From assembly GCA_903884065.1 (NCBI GenBank), contig CAISDL010000106.1, positions 1 through 56,245 on the forward strand: 56,245 nt of DNA. The letters are read 5' to 3'. The translations under genes and the position numbers were made by a program. The DNA is from an uncultured Actinomycetes bacterium (GTDB lineage: Bacteria > Actinomycetota > Actinomycetes > Mycobacteriales > Mycobacteriaceae). The stretch's first letter is position 1. Each line of letters begins with the position of its first letter. Positions 1 through 8,590 of this stretch are shown here, piece by piece. Under the pieces are notes generated by a model that saw only the letters and a program-made list of their open reading frames with translations, did no database searches and was not told where the DNA came from.

Positions 1-396
1 CGCTCGAGCTGGCGGGTGACCTTGACCGGCTTGTCGACGATGCGGTCCTCGACGGTGACGATCGGGCGCTCGAGCTGGCGGGTGACCTTGACCGGCTTGT
101 CGACGATGCGGTCCTCGACGGTGACGATCGGGCGCTCGAGCTGGCGGGTGACCTTGACCGGCTTGTCGACGACGGTGTCCACAACCGTCACGATCGGGCG
201 ATCCACCTGGCGGGTGACCTTGACCGCACGGTCGACGACCTCGTCGACCACGGTGACGACCGGCCGCTCGACCATGCGCGACACAGTGGCCGGCCGGTCG
301 ACGACCGTGTCGACGGTGTCGACGACCAGACGTTCGATCACCCGCTCCAAGGTCACAGGCTTGTCGACGATTCGCTCAACCGGCCGCTCCACGAGT
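1..396 (-). repeat. 66-bp tandem repeat (about six units) inside the repeat protein gene
   Basis: Units of exactly 66 bp start at 1, 67, 133, 199, 265 and 331. Units 1-66 and 67-132 are identical. The third differs mainly in its second half, and the rest are recognisably related. The length is a multiple of three, so copy-number change preserves the frame. The array continues beyond the left edge. Confidence 0.85.
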
Positions 397-470
397 CGTT
401 GGACTGTGTAGGGCTTGTCGACGAAGGACTCGACAATGTTCAGCGGGTCGTTGGGGATCTTGTCTGCCAC
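1..470 (-). CDS. Valine/charge-rich 22-residue tandem-repeat protein (5' part; 3' end outside window)
   Basis: An open minus-strand frame starts at a GTG (470-468) and runs off the left edge, so the C-terminus is missing. An AGGGAG ribosome-binding site lies about 7 nt upstream. After an N-terminus beginning MADKIPNDPLNIVESFVDKP, the protein becomes repeats of 22 residues (66 bp). A core unit reads PIVTVEDRIVDKPV, followed by a Lys/Thr/Arg/Gln/Glu stretch. About six units are visible. The two nearest the edge are identical in DNA and earlier ones diverge progressively, which suggests recent tandem amplification toward the C-terminus. There is no signal peptide, membrane segment or cysteine in the visible part. 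Alternation of Val/Ile with Asp/Glu/Arg/Lys and Pro resembles charged V-P repeats of some filament-forming proteins, but this is compositional only. I do not recognise the family and assign no function. Confidence 0.75.
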   Translation of the reverse strand, partial: MADKIPNDPLNIVESFVDKPYTVQRLVERPVERIVDKPVTLERVIERLVVDTVDTVVDRPATVSRMVERPVVTVVDEVVDRAVKVTRQVDRPIVTVVDTVVDKPVKVTRQLERPIVTVEDRIVDKPVKVTRQLERPIVTVEDRIVDKPVKVTRQLE

Positions 471-641
471 AGGGTTCTCCCTTTTCGCGCGTCCGGGCCG
501 GCGGCACGGCGTGCCTTTCGGGCCCGCGTGCCGACGAGTGCCTTTCAGAGTTGCTGAATTTGCACATGCAGAATCGTTGCACAGTGAAAGTCAGGAACCT
601 TGCGAGGCAGCCAGGTCGTCTTTGTTCCGGTTAGGAGCATC

Positions 642-671
642 AAGGTAGTCACCGGATTCTTTGCCTCGCAA
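642..671 (-). promoter_or_regulatory. Putative promoter of the repeat-protein gene
   Basis: On the minus strand a -35-like TTGCGA (671-666) and a -10-like TACCTT (647-642) are separated by 18 nt, close to the mycobacterial housekeeping consensus. If used, the mRNA would have a leader of about 165 nt before the GTG at 470. This is sequence inspection only. Confidence 0.4.
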
Positions 672-840
672 CGTTTTGGTGAAAGTTTCGTCGTATTAAT
701 CCGACGATTACCCTGAAGTGGTCGAACATTCACTCAGCCGGACCGCTAAAGCGGGGATCGAACGCCGCTTCCGGGTCGGGAGGTGACCGGTTCCGCTGCG
801 CGAAGGACCGCGCGGCGGTGGTCCTTCGGTGATGCGTGGT

Positions 841-846
841 TAGCCT
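841..846 (+). promoter_or_regulatory. -10 box (TAGCCT) for a leaderless rarA transcript
   Basis: TAGCCT fits TANNNT and ends 6 nt before the GTG at 853, the spacing expected if transcription starts at the initiation codon. No Shine-Dalgarno sequence precedes this start. Confidence 0.55.
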
Positions 847-852
847 GACCCG

Positions 853-2196
853 GTGCCCCAGAGCCTCTTCGACACGCCCGGCGACGAGCCGTCCGCCGAG
901 CCCTCGACGCACACGTCCGCGCCGCTGGCGGTCCGGATGCGGCCGGCGAGCCTGGACGAAGTCGTCGGACAGGGCCACCTTCTCGGTGCCGCCTCGCCGC
1001 TGCGTCGACTGGTGGAAGGCTCGGGTGCGGCATCGGTGATTCTCTACGGCCCGCCCGGTACCGGCAAGACCACGTTGGCGTCGCTGATCTCGCAGGCCAC
1101 CGGCCGTCGATTCGAGGCGCTCTCGGCGTTGTCCGCCGGCGTCAAGGAAGTGCGCGCGGTGATCGATGAAGCCCGGCGGGCCGCTGCCTACGGTAACCAG
1201 ACGGTGCTCTTCATCGACGAGGTGCACCGGTTCTCCAAGACCCAGCAGGACGCGCTGCTGGCCGCGGTGGAAAACCGGGTGGTCCTGCTCGTCGCAGCGA
1301 CCACCGAGAACCCGTCGTTCTCGGTGGTCGCCCCGCTGCTCTCACGCTCGCTGATCCTGCAGCTGCACCCACTGGAGGCCGACGACGTCCGCACCGTGCT
1401 GAGGCGTGCCGTCGCCGACCCACGGGGGCTGGGCGCGGCGACGACGATTGACGATGACGCGCTGGACCTTCTGGTTCAGCTGTCCGCCGGAGATGCCCGC
1501 CGGGCGCTGACCGCTCTGGAAGTCGCCGCCGAAACCGCCGCGGTCGCCGGAGGCCCTGTCACGCTCGAGACCGTCGAGCAGTCGCTGGACCGAGCGGCCG
1601 TGCGCTACGACCGTGACGGCGACCAGCACTACGACGTCGTCAGCGCCTTCATCAAGTCGGTGCGCGGGTCAGACGTCGACGCTGCGCTGCACTATCTCGC
1701 CCGGATGCTCGTGGCGGGGGAGGATCCCCGGTTCATCGCCCGGCGGCTGGTGATCCTGGCGAGCGAGGACATCGGTATGGCGGACCCGACCGCGCTGCCC
1801 GTCGCGGTCGCGGCCGCGCAGACCGTCGCCCTCATCGGGATGCCGGAAGCACAGTTGACCCTTGCGCACGCCACGGTCCACCTCGCGACCGCACCCAAGT
1901 CCAATGCCGTCACCACGGCGCTGTCGGCCGCCATGAGTGATATCCGGGCCGGAAAGTCCGGATCGGTGCCGGCCGCACTGCGTGACGGGCACTACTCCGG
2001 GGCGGCCCGCCTCGGCCACGCCCAGGGTTACCGGTACCCGCATGACGACCCGGACGGAATTGTCCCGCAACAGTATCCGCCGGATGACTTGGCCGGGGTC
2101 GATTACTACCGTCCCACGACGCACGGCGCCGAACGGGAGATCGCCGGACGCCTGGAGAAACTGCGGGCCATCATCCGACGGCCGCGCCGGCCTTAG
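853..2196 (+). CDS. rarA: Replication-associated recombination protein A (MgsA/RarA AAA+ ATPase)
   Basis: This 447-residue clamp-loader-like AAA+ ATPase has Walker A GPPGTGKT at 66-73, Walker B VLFIDEVH at 118-125, a sensor-1 segment AATTENPSF near 149-157 and an arginine-finger LLSR at 162-165. The remaining half matches the lid plus the RarA-type tetramerisation domain. The family acts at stalled forks and single-strand/double-strand junctions. The GTG start is supported by the -10 box 6 nt upstream, which implies a leaderless message, and the protein begins with a Pro/Ser/Thr-rich tail before the AAA domain. The gene stands alone. It converges on a degraded nucleotidyltransferase remnant whose stop codon overlaps its own TAG. 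Confidence 0.93.
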   Translation: MPQSLFDTPGDEPSAEPSTHTSAPLAVRMRPASLDEVVGQGHLLGAASPLRRLVEGSGAASVILYGPPGTGKTTLASLISQATGRRFEALSALSAGVKEVRAVIDEARRAAAYGNQTVLFIDEVHRFSKTQQDALLAAVENRVVLLVAATTENPSFSVVAPLLSRSLILQLHPLEADDVRTVLRRAVADPRGLGAATTIDDDALDLLVQLSAGDARRALTALEVAAETAAVAGGPVTLETVEQSLDRAAVRYDRDGDQHYDVVSAFIKSVRGSDVDAALHYLARMLVAGEDPRFIARRLVILASEDIGMADPTALPVAVAAAQTVALIGMPEAQLTLAHATVHLATAPKSNAVTTALSAAMSDIRAGKSGSVPAALRDGHYSGAARLGHAQGYRYPHDDPDGIVPQQYPPDDLAGVDYYRPTTHGAEREIAGRLEKLRAIIRRPRRP

Positions 2197-2380
2197 CCGT
2201 CCGGCCGTCGGGCGCGCGCCAGATCGTCCGGTGTGTCGATGTCGGCAGTGGAGCCGACGTCCGCACATGGCGCCGTCGAACGTGGCGACCACCACGCCGC
2301 GGCCCGAAACGACGTGAAGGCAGCGAGCAGTCGCCGTTGGACGTCAGCCCCAACACCACGGTTGGTCGGCGGGGCGACGA
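2193..2380 (-). pseudogene. Remnant of a MobA/CofC-like nucleotidyltransferase gene
   Basis: Reading the minus strand, a frame ending at TAA (2195-2193) finishes with [16 protein letters not shown], the typical ending of MobA-like nucleotidyltransferases, preceded by RRLLAAFTSF. A neighbouring frame of the same strand holds VVVATFDGAM, resembling the VVVATYDG segment found just upstream in this family. Homology thus alternates between two frames in about 60 codons. The intervening Pro/Gly-rich segment and the whole N-terminal nucleotide-binding half are absent. That is best explained by deletion plus frameshift. The family assignment comes from motif memory only. The TAA overlaps the rarA stop on the other strand. 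Confidence 0.5.
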
Positions 2381-2576
2381 CCGCCGCAGATCGTTACTGC
2401 AGCTTAGGCCTTCGCTGCGTCGGTTAGCGGGGCTTCAGCGAACATCGATCGTTCTCCCGCGTCGCTGGTCCCGATCCGCGCGGAACCCAACCGGTAAGGT
2501 GATGCGGTCGAAGCTCTGGTGAGACCAATGCCGAGCAGCCAGCCGAAACACCAGCACAGCCAAGGACAGCCGACCC
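2197..2576. other. Intergenic region between rarA and alaS
   Basis: The left part carries the decayed minus-strand nucleotidyltransferase remnant. The right part (about 2400-2576) contains no convincing gene and holds the probable alaS promoter and leader. Confidence 0.5.
2495..2500 (+). promoter_or_regulatory. Putative alaS -10 box (TAAGGT)
   Basis: TAAGGT fits TANNNT and would give a leader of about 70 nt ahead of the alaS GTG. No clear -35 element is visible. Confidence 0.3.
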
Positions 2577-5285
2577 GTGCAGACCCATGAGATCAGGAAG
2601 CGGTTCCTGGATCACTTCGTCGAGGCCGGACACGCCGAGGTGCCCAGCGCGTCGGTGATCCTGGACGACCCGAACCTGCTGTTCGTCAACGCCGGCATGG
2701 TCCAGTTCGTCCCCTTCTTCCTGGGGCAGCGCACCCCGCCGTACGCGACGGCGACCAGCATCCAGAAGTGCATTCGCACCCCGGATATCGACGAGGTCGG
2801 CATCACCACCCGCCACAACACGTTCTTCCAGATGGCGGGCAACTTCTCCTTCGGTGACTACTTCAAGCGCCGGGCCATCGAACTGGCGTGGACCCTGCTG
2901 ACCAATCCGGTTGAGGAGGGTGGCTACGGGTTCGACCCCGAAAGGCTCTGGGCCACCGTCTATTACGACGACGACGAGGCTATCGAACTCTGGCGGGAGA
3001 TCGCCGGATTGCCGCTTGAGCGCATCCAGCGCCGCGGCATGGCCGACAACTACTGGTCGATGGGTATCCCCGGCCCGTGCGGCCCCTGCTCGGAGATCTA
3101 CTTCGACCGCGGGCCGGAGTACGGCATCGACGGCGGACCGGTCGCCAACGAGGACCGCTACATCGAGATCTGGAACCTCGTCTTCATGCAGAACGAGCGC
3201 GGCGACGGCACCGGTAAGGACGACTTCGAGATTCTCGGCCCGCTGCCGCGTCAGAACATCGACACCGGCATGGGTGTGGAACGTATCGCCTGCCTGCTGC
3301 AGGGCGTGGACAACGTCTATGAGACCGACCTGTTGCGTCCCGTCATCGACAAGGTGGCCGAATACTCGCCCGTTCCGTACGGAAATCACGGCTCGACAGC
3401 CAGCGACGTCCGCTACCGGGTCATCGCCGACCACAGCCGCACCGCGGCGATCATCATCGGCGATGGCGTCACGCCCTCGAACGAGGGCCGCGGCTATGTG
3501 CTGCGCCGGCTGCTGCGCCGGATAATCCGGGCCGCCAAGTTGCTCGGCGTCGAACGTCCGATCATCGGCGAACTGATGACCACCGTGTGCGACGCGATGG
3601 GTCCGTCCTATCCCGAACTGGTCACCGATTTCGACCGGATCTATCGCATCGCCGTCGCCGAGGAGACCGCCTTCAATCGAACGCTGGCGTCCGGCTCGAA
3701 GCTGTTCGACGAGACGGCCGCCGCCACGAAGTCCTCCGGTAAGACGGTCCTGGCCGGTTCGGACGCGTTCGCGCTGCACGACACCTACGGATTTCCGATA
3801 GAACTGACCCTCGAGATGGCCGCCGAGGCCGGTCTGAGCGTGGACGAACTCGGATTCCGCGAACTCATGGCCGAGCAGCGGCGACGCGCGAAGGCCGACG
3901 CCGCCGCCCGCAAACACGCGCACGCGGACTTGTCGGCGTTCCGCGAACTCGTCGACGCGGGGCCCACCGAATTCACCGGATTCGACGAACTCTCCTCGCA
4001 GGCGACGATCCTCGGCATCTTCGTCGACGGCAAGCGGGTCCCGGTGGTGGCTCACCGCCCGCGCGTGCATTCCGAAGACATGCCGGCCGAGCGCGTCGAG
4101 ATCGTGCTGGACCGCACCCCGCTCTACGCCGAGTCCGGTGGCCAGATCGCCGATGCCGGCCAGATCAGCGGAACCGGCACCAGTGAATCGGCCAAAGCCG
4201 CCGTCAGCGATGTGCAGAAGATCGGCAAGACGCTGTGGGTGCACCGGGTGAACGTCGAATCCGGTGAGTTCGTCGAGGGCGACTCCGTCATCGCATCGGT
4301 TGACGCGGACTGGCGTCGGGGCTCCACCCAGGGGCATTCCGGCACCCATATGGTGCACGCCGCGCTGCGAGAGGTGCTGGGCCCCAATGCGGTTCAGGCG
4401 GGGTCGCTCAACCGTCCGGGATACCTGCGGTTCGATTTCAACTGGCAGGGTGCGCTCGACGACGCCCAGCGCGGCCAGATAGAAGAGATCACCAACCAGG
4501 CGGTTCAGGCCGACTACCCGGTGAACACCTTCACCACGGAACTGGAGAAGGCCAAGTCCATGGGCGCCATGGCCCTGTTCGGCGAGCAGTACCCCGATCA
4601 GGTCCGGGTTGTGGAGATCGGCGGACCGTTCTCACTGGAACTCTGCGGCGGCACCCACGTCCACAACTCCGCCCAGATCGGCCCGGTCACCATCCTCGGG
4701 GAATCGTCGGTGGGTTCCGGGGTGCGTCGGGTGGAGGCCTATGTGGGACTGGACTCGTTCCGCCACCTCGCCAAGGAACGGGCTCTCATGGCGGGCCTGG
4801 CGTCGTCGCTGAAGGTGCCCTCCGAAGAGGTCCCGGCCCGGGTGGCCACCCTGGTCGAGCGACTCAAGGCCGCGGAGAAGGAACTCGACCGGATGCGTTT
4901 GGCAGGCGCCCGTGCATCGGCCTCGGATGCCGCCTCCGCGGCGGAGCAGGTCGGCGGAATCCGACTGGTGGCCCGGCGAATGACGGCGGGGATGACCGCG
5001 GGGGACCTGCGTTCGCTGATCGGCGACATTCGCGGGCGCATGGGCGCGGAACCCGGCGTGGTGGTGCTGATCTCGGAGAGCGAGGGCACCGTCCCATTCG
5101 TCGTCGCGACCAATCAGGCCGCCCAGGATGCGGGACTGCGGGCCAACGATCTGGTGTCGCCGATTGCCGCCGCCGTCGGTGGTCGCGGGGGAGGAAAGGC
5201 CGACCTGGCCCAGGGCTCGGGCAAAGATCCGTCCGGTATCGACGCCGCCCTGGCCGGCGTGCGCGCGGAGTTGGCGCGGCGTTGA
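2577..5285 (+). CDS. alaS: Alanyl-tRNA synthetase
   Basis: This 902-residue class II synthetase charges tRNA-Ala. The usual layout is present. The N-terminal catalytic domain begins at [10 protein letters not shown] and contains [17 protein letters not shown]. The middle is a tRNA-binding region. The editing domain carries the metal-binding HSGTH (His587/His591) and CGGTH (Cys690/His694). The C-terminal DHHA1-type domain ends in the glycine-rich [15 protein letters not shown]. Length is close to the mycobacterial norm. The GTG start at 2577 gives the conserved N-terminus and is preceded by a purine-rich AAGGACA. It opens a long co-directional cluster with ruvX following after 5 nt. A long open frame antisense to it is a GC-bias artefact. 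Confidence 0.97.
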   Translation: MQTHEIRKRFLDHFVEAGHAEVPSASVILDDPNLLFVNAGMVQFVPFFLGQRTPPYATATSIQKCIRTPDIDEVGITTRHNTFFQMAGNFSFGDYFKRRAIELAWTLLTNPVEEGGYGFDPERLWATVYYDDDEAIELWREIAGLPLERIQRRGMADNYWSMGIPGPCGPCSEIYFDRGPEYGIDGGPVANEDRYIEIWNLVFMQNERGDGTGKDDFEILGPLPRQNIDTGMGVERIACLLQGVDNVYETDLLRPVIDKVAEYSPVPYGNHGSTASDVRYRVIADHSRTAAIIIGDGVTPSNEGRGYVLRRLLRRIIRAAKLLGVERPIIGELMTTVCDAMGPSYPELVTDFDRIYRIAVAEETAFNRTLASGSKLFDETAAATKSSGKTVLAGSDAFALHDTYGFPIELTLEMAAEAGLSVDELGFRELMAEQRRRAKADAAARKHAHADLSAFRELVDAGPTEFTGFDELSSQATILGIFVDGKRVPVVAHRPRVHSEDMPAERVEIVLDRTPLYAESGGQIADAGQISGTGTSESAKAAVSDVQKIGKTLWVHRVNVESGEFVEGDSVIASVDADWRRGSTQGHSGTHMVHAALREVLGPNAVQAGSLNRPGYLRFDFNWQGALDDAQRGQIEEITNQAVQADYPVNTFTTELEKAKSMGAMALFGEQYPDQVRVVEIGGPFSLELCGGTHVHNSAQIGPVTILGESSVGSGVRRVEAYVGLDSFRHLAKERALMAGLASSLKVPSEEVPARVATLVERLKAAEKELDRMRLAGARASASDAASAAEQVGGIRLVARRMTAGMTAGDLRSLIGDIRGRMGAEPGVVVLISESEGTVPFVVATNQAAQDAGLRANDLVSPIAAAVGGRGGGKADLAQGSGKDPSGIDAALAGVRAELARR

Positions 5286-5290
5286 GACCC

Positions 5291-5944
5291 ATGGTGTCTA
5301 CGCAGGACCGCATGCCCGACCGTCCCGGGGCAGACGACCCGGGGCGGGGGCGTCGGCTCGGTGTCGACGTCGGCACGGTGCGTATCGGTGTCGCGATCAG
5401 CGATCCCGACGGCATCCTCGCCACGCCGGTGGAGACGGTGCGCCGCGAACGCGGCACCTCCCACCTGCGCCGACTGGCCTCTTTGGTGGCCGAGATGGAT
5501 GTCGTCGAGGTCGTGGTCGGATTGCCGCGTACCCTAAGCGACCGTGCCGGTTCTTCGGCCGACGACGCGGTGTCCGTCGCCGACGCACTGGCCGCCCGGA
5601 TCAGCCCGGTGCCGGTTCGCCTGGCCGACGAGCGCCTGACCACCGTCAGCGCAGCGCGTTCTCTGAGAGAAACAGGGATGCGTGCCCGTGAACAACGGGG
5701 GATGATCGACCAGGCCGCCGCCGTGGCAATCCTGCAAGGCTGGCTCGACCAACGCCGCAACGCGGCCACGAGGCGAAACGGCTGCAACGCAGCCACGGGA
5801 AGCGGCTGCACAGCAGCCACGACGGGAAACGGCTGCACCGCAGCCACGACGGGAAACGGCTGCACCGCAGCCACGACGGGAAACGGCTGCACCGCAGCCA
5901 CGACGGGAAACGGCTGCACCGCAGCCACGACGGGAGAAGAGTGA
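5291..5944 (+). CDS. ruvX: Putative Holliday junction resolvase RuvX/YqgF with a repeat-encoded C-terminal tail
   Basis: This RNase H-fold protein has 217 residues from the ATG at 5291, where [12 protein letters not shown] matches the N-terminus I recall for mycobacterial YqgF. An in-frame TTG upstream overlaps the alaS stop and is less likely. Family hallmarks are [24 protein letters not shown] and RLADERLTT. The family trims rRNA and/or resolves junctions. The normal domain ends near [10 protein letters not shown]. After that come about 55 residues encoded by a 27-bp minisatellite, giving repeated TGNGCTAAT with a cysteine per unit. This tail is absent from the family as I know it. The stop overlaps the mltG GTG. 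Confidence 0.9.
   Translation: MVSTQDRMPDRPGADDPGRGRRLGVDVGTVRIGVAISDPDGILATPVETVRRERGTSHLRRLASLVAEMDVVEVVVGLPRTLSDRAGSSADDAVSVADALAARISPVPVRLADERLTTVSAARSLRETGMRAREQRGMIDQAAAVAILQGWLDQRRNAATRRNGCNAATGSGCTAATTGNGCTAATTGNGCTAATTGNGCTAATTGNGCTAATTGEE
5770..5928 (+). repeat. 27-bp minisatellite in the 3' end of ruvX
   Basis: Four perfect 27-bp units lie at 5821-5847, 5848-5874, 5875-5901 and 5902-5928, preceded by two degenerate units (5770-5796 and a 24-bp one at 5797-5820). Each unit encodes nine residues, TGNGCTAAT, so copy-number change keeps the ruvX frame and the downstream mltG overlap. Confidence 0.9.
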
Positions 5945-7173
5945 CGATGCCCGAAGACGTGCAACCCGATCGCGCCGAGCCGCAAGCCGTGGGCGCGCCG
6001 CCCCGGACGGCCGCCGAACACCGGCAGGGCGACCGCCGTCGTGGCCGGATCGCGGTCCTGGTGGGACTGGTGCTGGCGATCGCGCTCGGGGCGTGGCTGC
6101 TCGGCCCGAAGCTGTTCGGTGGCCCCAAGGCACCCAGCGACTTCGTCGGTGAGGGCAAGGAAGACATCGTCATCCAGGTTCACGAGGGCGACTCGGGCAG
6201 CGTGATCGCCCAGGACCTGGTGGACAGGAACGTCATCGCCGACGTCGGGATGTTCATCTCGGCGGCGTCGGCCAACCCCAAGCTGGCCGCGATCCAGCCT
6301 GGCTACTACAAACTCCGTACCGAGATCCCGGCGGCCACCGCCGTGGCGAAACTGGTCGATCCGGAGTCGCGGGTGGGCAAGCTGGTCATCCCCGAGGGCA
6401 AGCAACTCGACGACATCGAGGTGATCGGCACCGGCGACGTGAACCCGGGCATCTTCTCGCTGATCTCCGATGCCAGCTGCGTGGATCTCAACGGAACCAA
6501 GAAATGCGTCTCCGCCAAGGACCTGAAGGCCGCTGCCGGAGAAGGGCCACTGCAGTCGCTCAACGTGCCGGACTGGGCGATGAAAGGCGCGGGCGCGATG
6601 GGCCAGAGCCATCGTCGTCTGGAGGGCCTGATCGCCCCGGGGACCTGGAACTTCGATCCTTCGTCCTCGGCCAAGGACATCCTGGCCAAGCTCGTCGGCG
6701 GCAGTGCGGAGCGCTACGTCAGCGGCGGAATCCTGGATGCGGCCAAGGGGCTCAACATTTCGCCCTACGAGGTGCTGGTGGTCGGCTCCCTGGTGCAGAA
6801 GGAGGCCCAGCCCGCCGACTTCGCCAAGGTGGCCCGCGTCATCTACAACCGGCTGGCCAGTGACTACGACCGGCTGGAGTTCGACTCCACGGTGAACTAC
6901 CCGCTGGACCGCCAGGAGGTGGCCACCACCGACGAGGACCGCGCCAAAGAGACGCCGTGGAACACCTACGCCAAGGCCGGCCTTCCGGCCACCCCGATCT
7001 GCTCGCCCGGCGCGGACGCACTCGCGGCAGCCGAGAAGCCCGAAGCCGGCGACTGGCTGTACTTCGTGACCATCGACTCCGACGGCACCACGTTGTTCAC
7101 CAGCGACTACCAGGAGCACCTGGCCAACCGCGACCAGGCGCTCAACAACGGCTTCCTCGACTCGGGGCGATGA
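5941..7173 (+). CDS. mltG: Endolytic transglycosylase MltG (YceG family)
   Basis: This 410-residue single-pass membrane protein is predicted to cleave nascent glycan strands and end their elongation. A cytoplasmic basic segment precedes one membrane helix at about 38-54 ([18 protein letters not shown]). A LysM-like region and the YceG catalytic domain follow outside the membrane. The catalytic glutamate is Glu288 in [10 protein letters not shown], followed by ARVIYNRL. The GTG at 5941 overlaps the ruvX stop; the ATG two codons later is an alternative. The C-terminal SGR and stop lie inside a 35-bp repeat that continues toward aroE, so the 3' end of this gene was shaped by the repeat. Confidence 0.93.
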   Translation: MTMPEDVQPDRAEPQAVGAPPRTAAEHRQGDRRRGRIAVLVGLVLAIALGAWLLGPKLFGGPKAPSDFVGEGKEDIVIQVHEGDSGSVIAQDLVDRNVIADVGMFISAASANPKLAAIQPGYYKLRTEIPAATAVAKLVDPESRVGKLVIPEGKQLDDIEVIGTGDVNPGIFSLISDASCVDLNGTKKCVSAKDLKAAAGEGPLQSLNVPDWAMKGAGAMGQSHRRLEGLIAPGTWNFDPSSSAKDILAKLVGGSAERYVSGGILDAAKGLNISPYEVLVVGSLVQKEAQPADFAKVARVIYNRLASDYDRLEFDSTVNYPLDRQEVATTDEDRAKETPWNTYAKAGLPATPICSPGADALAAAEKPEAGDWLYFVTIDSDGTTLFTSDYQEHLANRDQALNNGFLDSGR

Positions 7174-7246
7174 ACGAAGTGAAGAGCCGCTTCGGCCCGG
7201 GGCGATGAACGAAGTGAAGAGCCGCATCGGCTCGGGGCGATGAACG
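7160..7246 (+). repeat. 35-bp MIRU-like repeat at the mltG-aroE junction
   Basis: About 2.4 copies with a 35-bp period; the GATG landmark recurs at 7169, 7204 and 7239. Each copy contains ATGA, where the stop of one frame overlaps the ATG of the next. This creates chained mini-ORFs of 12 codons (7170-7208, [12 protein letters not shown]; 7205-7243, MNEVKSRIGSGR) and a third at 7240-7272. The first ATG overlaps the mltG stop. This organisation matches mycobacterial interspersed repetitive units, short elements whose ends overlap the stop and start codons of neighbouring genes. Confidence 0.8.
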
Positions 7247-7258
7247 CGTTAGTCGTCG

Positions 7259-8062
7259 GTGACGGCGCGTAAGGCTGCCGTCCTCGGTTCGCCGGTCGCA
7301 CATTCGCGGTCCCCGCAGCTGCACCTGGCTGCCTACCGCGAGCTGGGTCTGGACGACTGGACCTACGAGCGAATCGAGTGCACCGAAGGCGAATTGCCCT
7401 CGCTGGTAAGCGCTTTCGGTCCGGAATGGGTCGGCGTGTCGGTCACCATGCCGGGGAAGTTCGCCGCTTTGCGGTTCGCCGACGAACGCACCGAGCGTGC
7501 CGACCTCGTCGGCTCGGCCAACACCCTGGTGCGGACCGATCGCGGGTGGCGCGCCGACAACACCGATGTCGACGGAGTGGCCGGGGCGCTGGGACACCGC
7601 GGCGGACTGCGGCGGGCGATCATCCTCGGCGCGGGCGGCACCGCGCCGGCGGCGGTGGTGGCACTGGCCGGCCTCGGGGTCACCGACATCACGGTCGCCG
7701 CGCGCAATCCGGAGGCCGCCGCGCGATTGGTCGACCTCGGGACACGGCTGGGGGTGACGACGTCGTTCTGCGATCTGGCCGATGCCGGTGAACTCGTCGA
7801 CCGGGCCGCCCACGCCGACGTCCTCGTCAGCACCATCCCCGCCGATGCCGCCGCCCGCTACGCCGCGTCGCTTTCCGGCGTCCCGGTGCTGCTCGACGCG
7901 ATCTACGACCCTTGGCCGACCCCGCTGGCGCAGGCAGTCTCGGCACGCGGCGGGGAAGTCCTCAGCGGGCTGCAGATGCTGCTGCACCAGGCGTTCAGTC
8001 AGGTCGAACAATTCACAGGCCGGCCCGCACCGCGACAGCAGATGGCGGCCGCGCTGGGTTAG
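7259..8062 (+). CDS. aroE: Shikimate 5-dehydrogenase
   Basis: This 267-residue enzyme reduces 3-dehydroshikimate to shikimate with NADPH. The shikimate site is represented by AHSRSPQL near the N-terminus, the catalytic lysine in VTMPGKFAAL, NTL and DNTDVDG. The nucleotide-binding loop is GAGGTAPAAV, and the C-terminal GLQMLLHQA contributes the conserved Gln. The GTG at 7259 fits the family N-terminus. There is no good Shine-Dalgarno; the region just upstream is the MIRU-like array, whose mini-ORF ending at 7272 overlaps this start and could couple translation. Length matches mycobacterial AroE. Confidence 0.94.
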   Translation: MTARKAAVLGSPVAHSRSPQLHLAAYRELGLDDWTYERIECTEGELPSLVSAFGPEWVGVSVTMPGKFAALRFADERTERADLVGSANTLVRTDRGWRADNTDVDGVAGALGHRGGLRRAIILGAGGTAPAAVVALAGLGVTDITVAARNPEAAARLVDLGTRLGVTTSFCDLADAGELVDRAAHADVLVSTIPADAAARYAASLSGVPVLLDAIYDPWPTPLAQAVSARGGEVLSGLQMLLHQAFSQVEQFTGRPAPRQQMAAALG

Positions 8063-8065
8063 CGT
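8060..8065 (+). promoter_or_regulatory. -10 box (TAGCGT) for leaderless prepilin peptidase transcript
   Basis: TAGCGT begins with the aroE stop codon and ends 6 nt before the ATG at 8072. The spacing suggests an internal leaderless promoter inside the aro cluster. Confidence 0.45.
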
Positions 8066-8071
8066 CCCGCA

Positions 8072-8518
8072 ATGAGCGTCGCGGGAATGCTGGCCGCCGG
8101 GGTTGTCCTCATCTGGGCGGCGGCGCTGTCGGTCGTCGACCTGTTGCAGCACCGCCTTCCCAATCTGCTTACCCTCACCGGAACCGTGGTCATCCTGTTC
8201 TGGGCGGTGCTCTGTGGCAGGGGCGTTCCCGCGTTGGTGGGTGCCGTGGCCCTGGGCGGGCTCTATCTGGCCCTGCATCTGGCCGACCCGACAGCCCTCG
8301 GTGGCGGCGATGTGAAGTTGGCGCTGGCCCTCGGTGCGTTGACGGGCGCTTTCGGCACACCGGTGTGGGTGCTCGCCGCCCTCGGCGCCCCGCTGTTGAC
8401 GGCGATCGCCGGCACGGGCGTCATGGCCATGCGGCGCGGCAACGCCGGAGCCGTCATCCCGCACGGACCGTCGATGTGCCTCGCGAGCCTGGCCGCGGCG
8501 GCACTGGCGGTGTTCTAG
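8072..8518 (+). CDS. A24-family prepilin peptidase (short form)
   Basis: This polytopic membrane aspartic protease has 148 residues. The two catalytic aspartates lie in AALSVVDLLQHRLPN and GGGDVKLALALG, the A24 signatures. Hydrophobic segments occupy most of the rest. The N-terminal zinc/methylase domain of bifunctional PilD is missing, as in the short actinobacterial form. No pilin gene is visible nearby, so its substrate is unknown; Flp/Tad-type pilins elsewhere are a reasonable guess. It sits between aroE and aroC, as in other mycobacteria as I recall. The ATG at 8072 has a TAGCGT -10 box 6 nt upstream. Confidence 0.88.
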   Translation: MSVAGMLAAGVVLIWAAALSVVDLLQHRLPNLLTLTGTVVILFWAVLCGRGVPALVGAVALGGLYLALHLADPTALGGGDVKLALALGALTGAFGTPVWVLAALGAPLLTAIAGTGVMAMRRGNAGAVIPHGPSMCLASLAAAALAVF

Positions 8519-8590
8519 CGCCGATTCGCCCGAGGGCAGGCCTACCGGCGCAGGTGCACCGGCGGATCGGCGCCGTGGGAAGATGATCGC

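Larger units (their letters stand above)
471..852. other. Divergent intergenic region between the repeat protein and rarA
   Basis: This 382-bp non-coding stretch, less GC-rich than the genes around it, separates two divergently transcribed genes. It holds the putative minus-strand promoter (642-671) and the rarA -10 box (841-846). No small ORF with a convincing start and ribosome-binding site, and no RNA gene, was seen. Confidence 0.5.

Noticed and set aside
2424..4358. 644-codon open frame antisense to alaS (and similar long antisense frames at 4864-7227, 7142-9604, 17818-20103, 22183-24270, 24451-26277)
   Set aside because: They mirror real genes in high-GC DNA, have compositions rich in Arg/Gly/His/Asp with no recognisable domain, and the sense strand carries well-conserved enzymes.
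5770..5928. CRISPR array (also considered for the other tandem arrays)
   Set aside because: Units are directly abutting with no spacers, lie in frame inside genes, and no cas genes are present.
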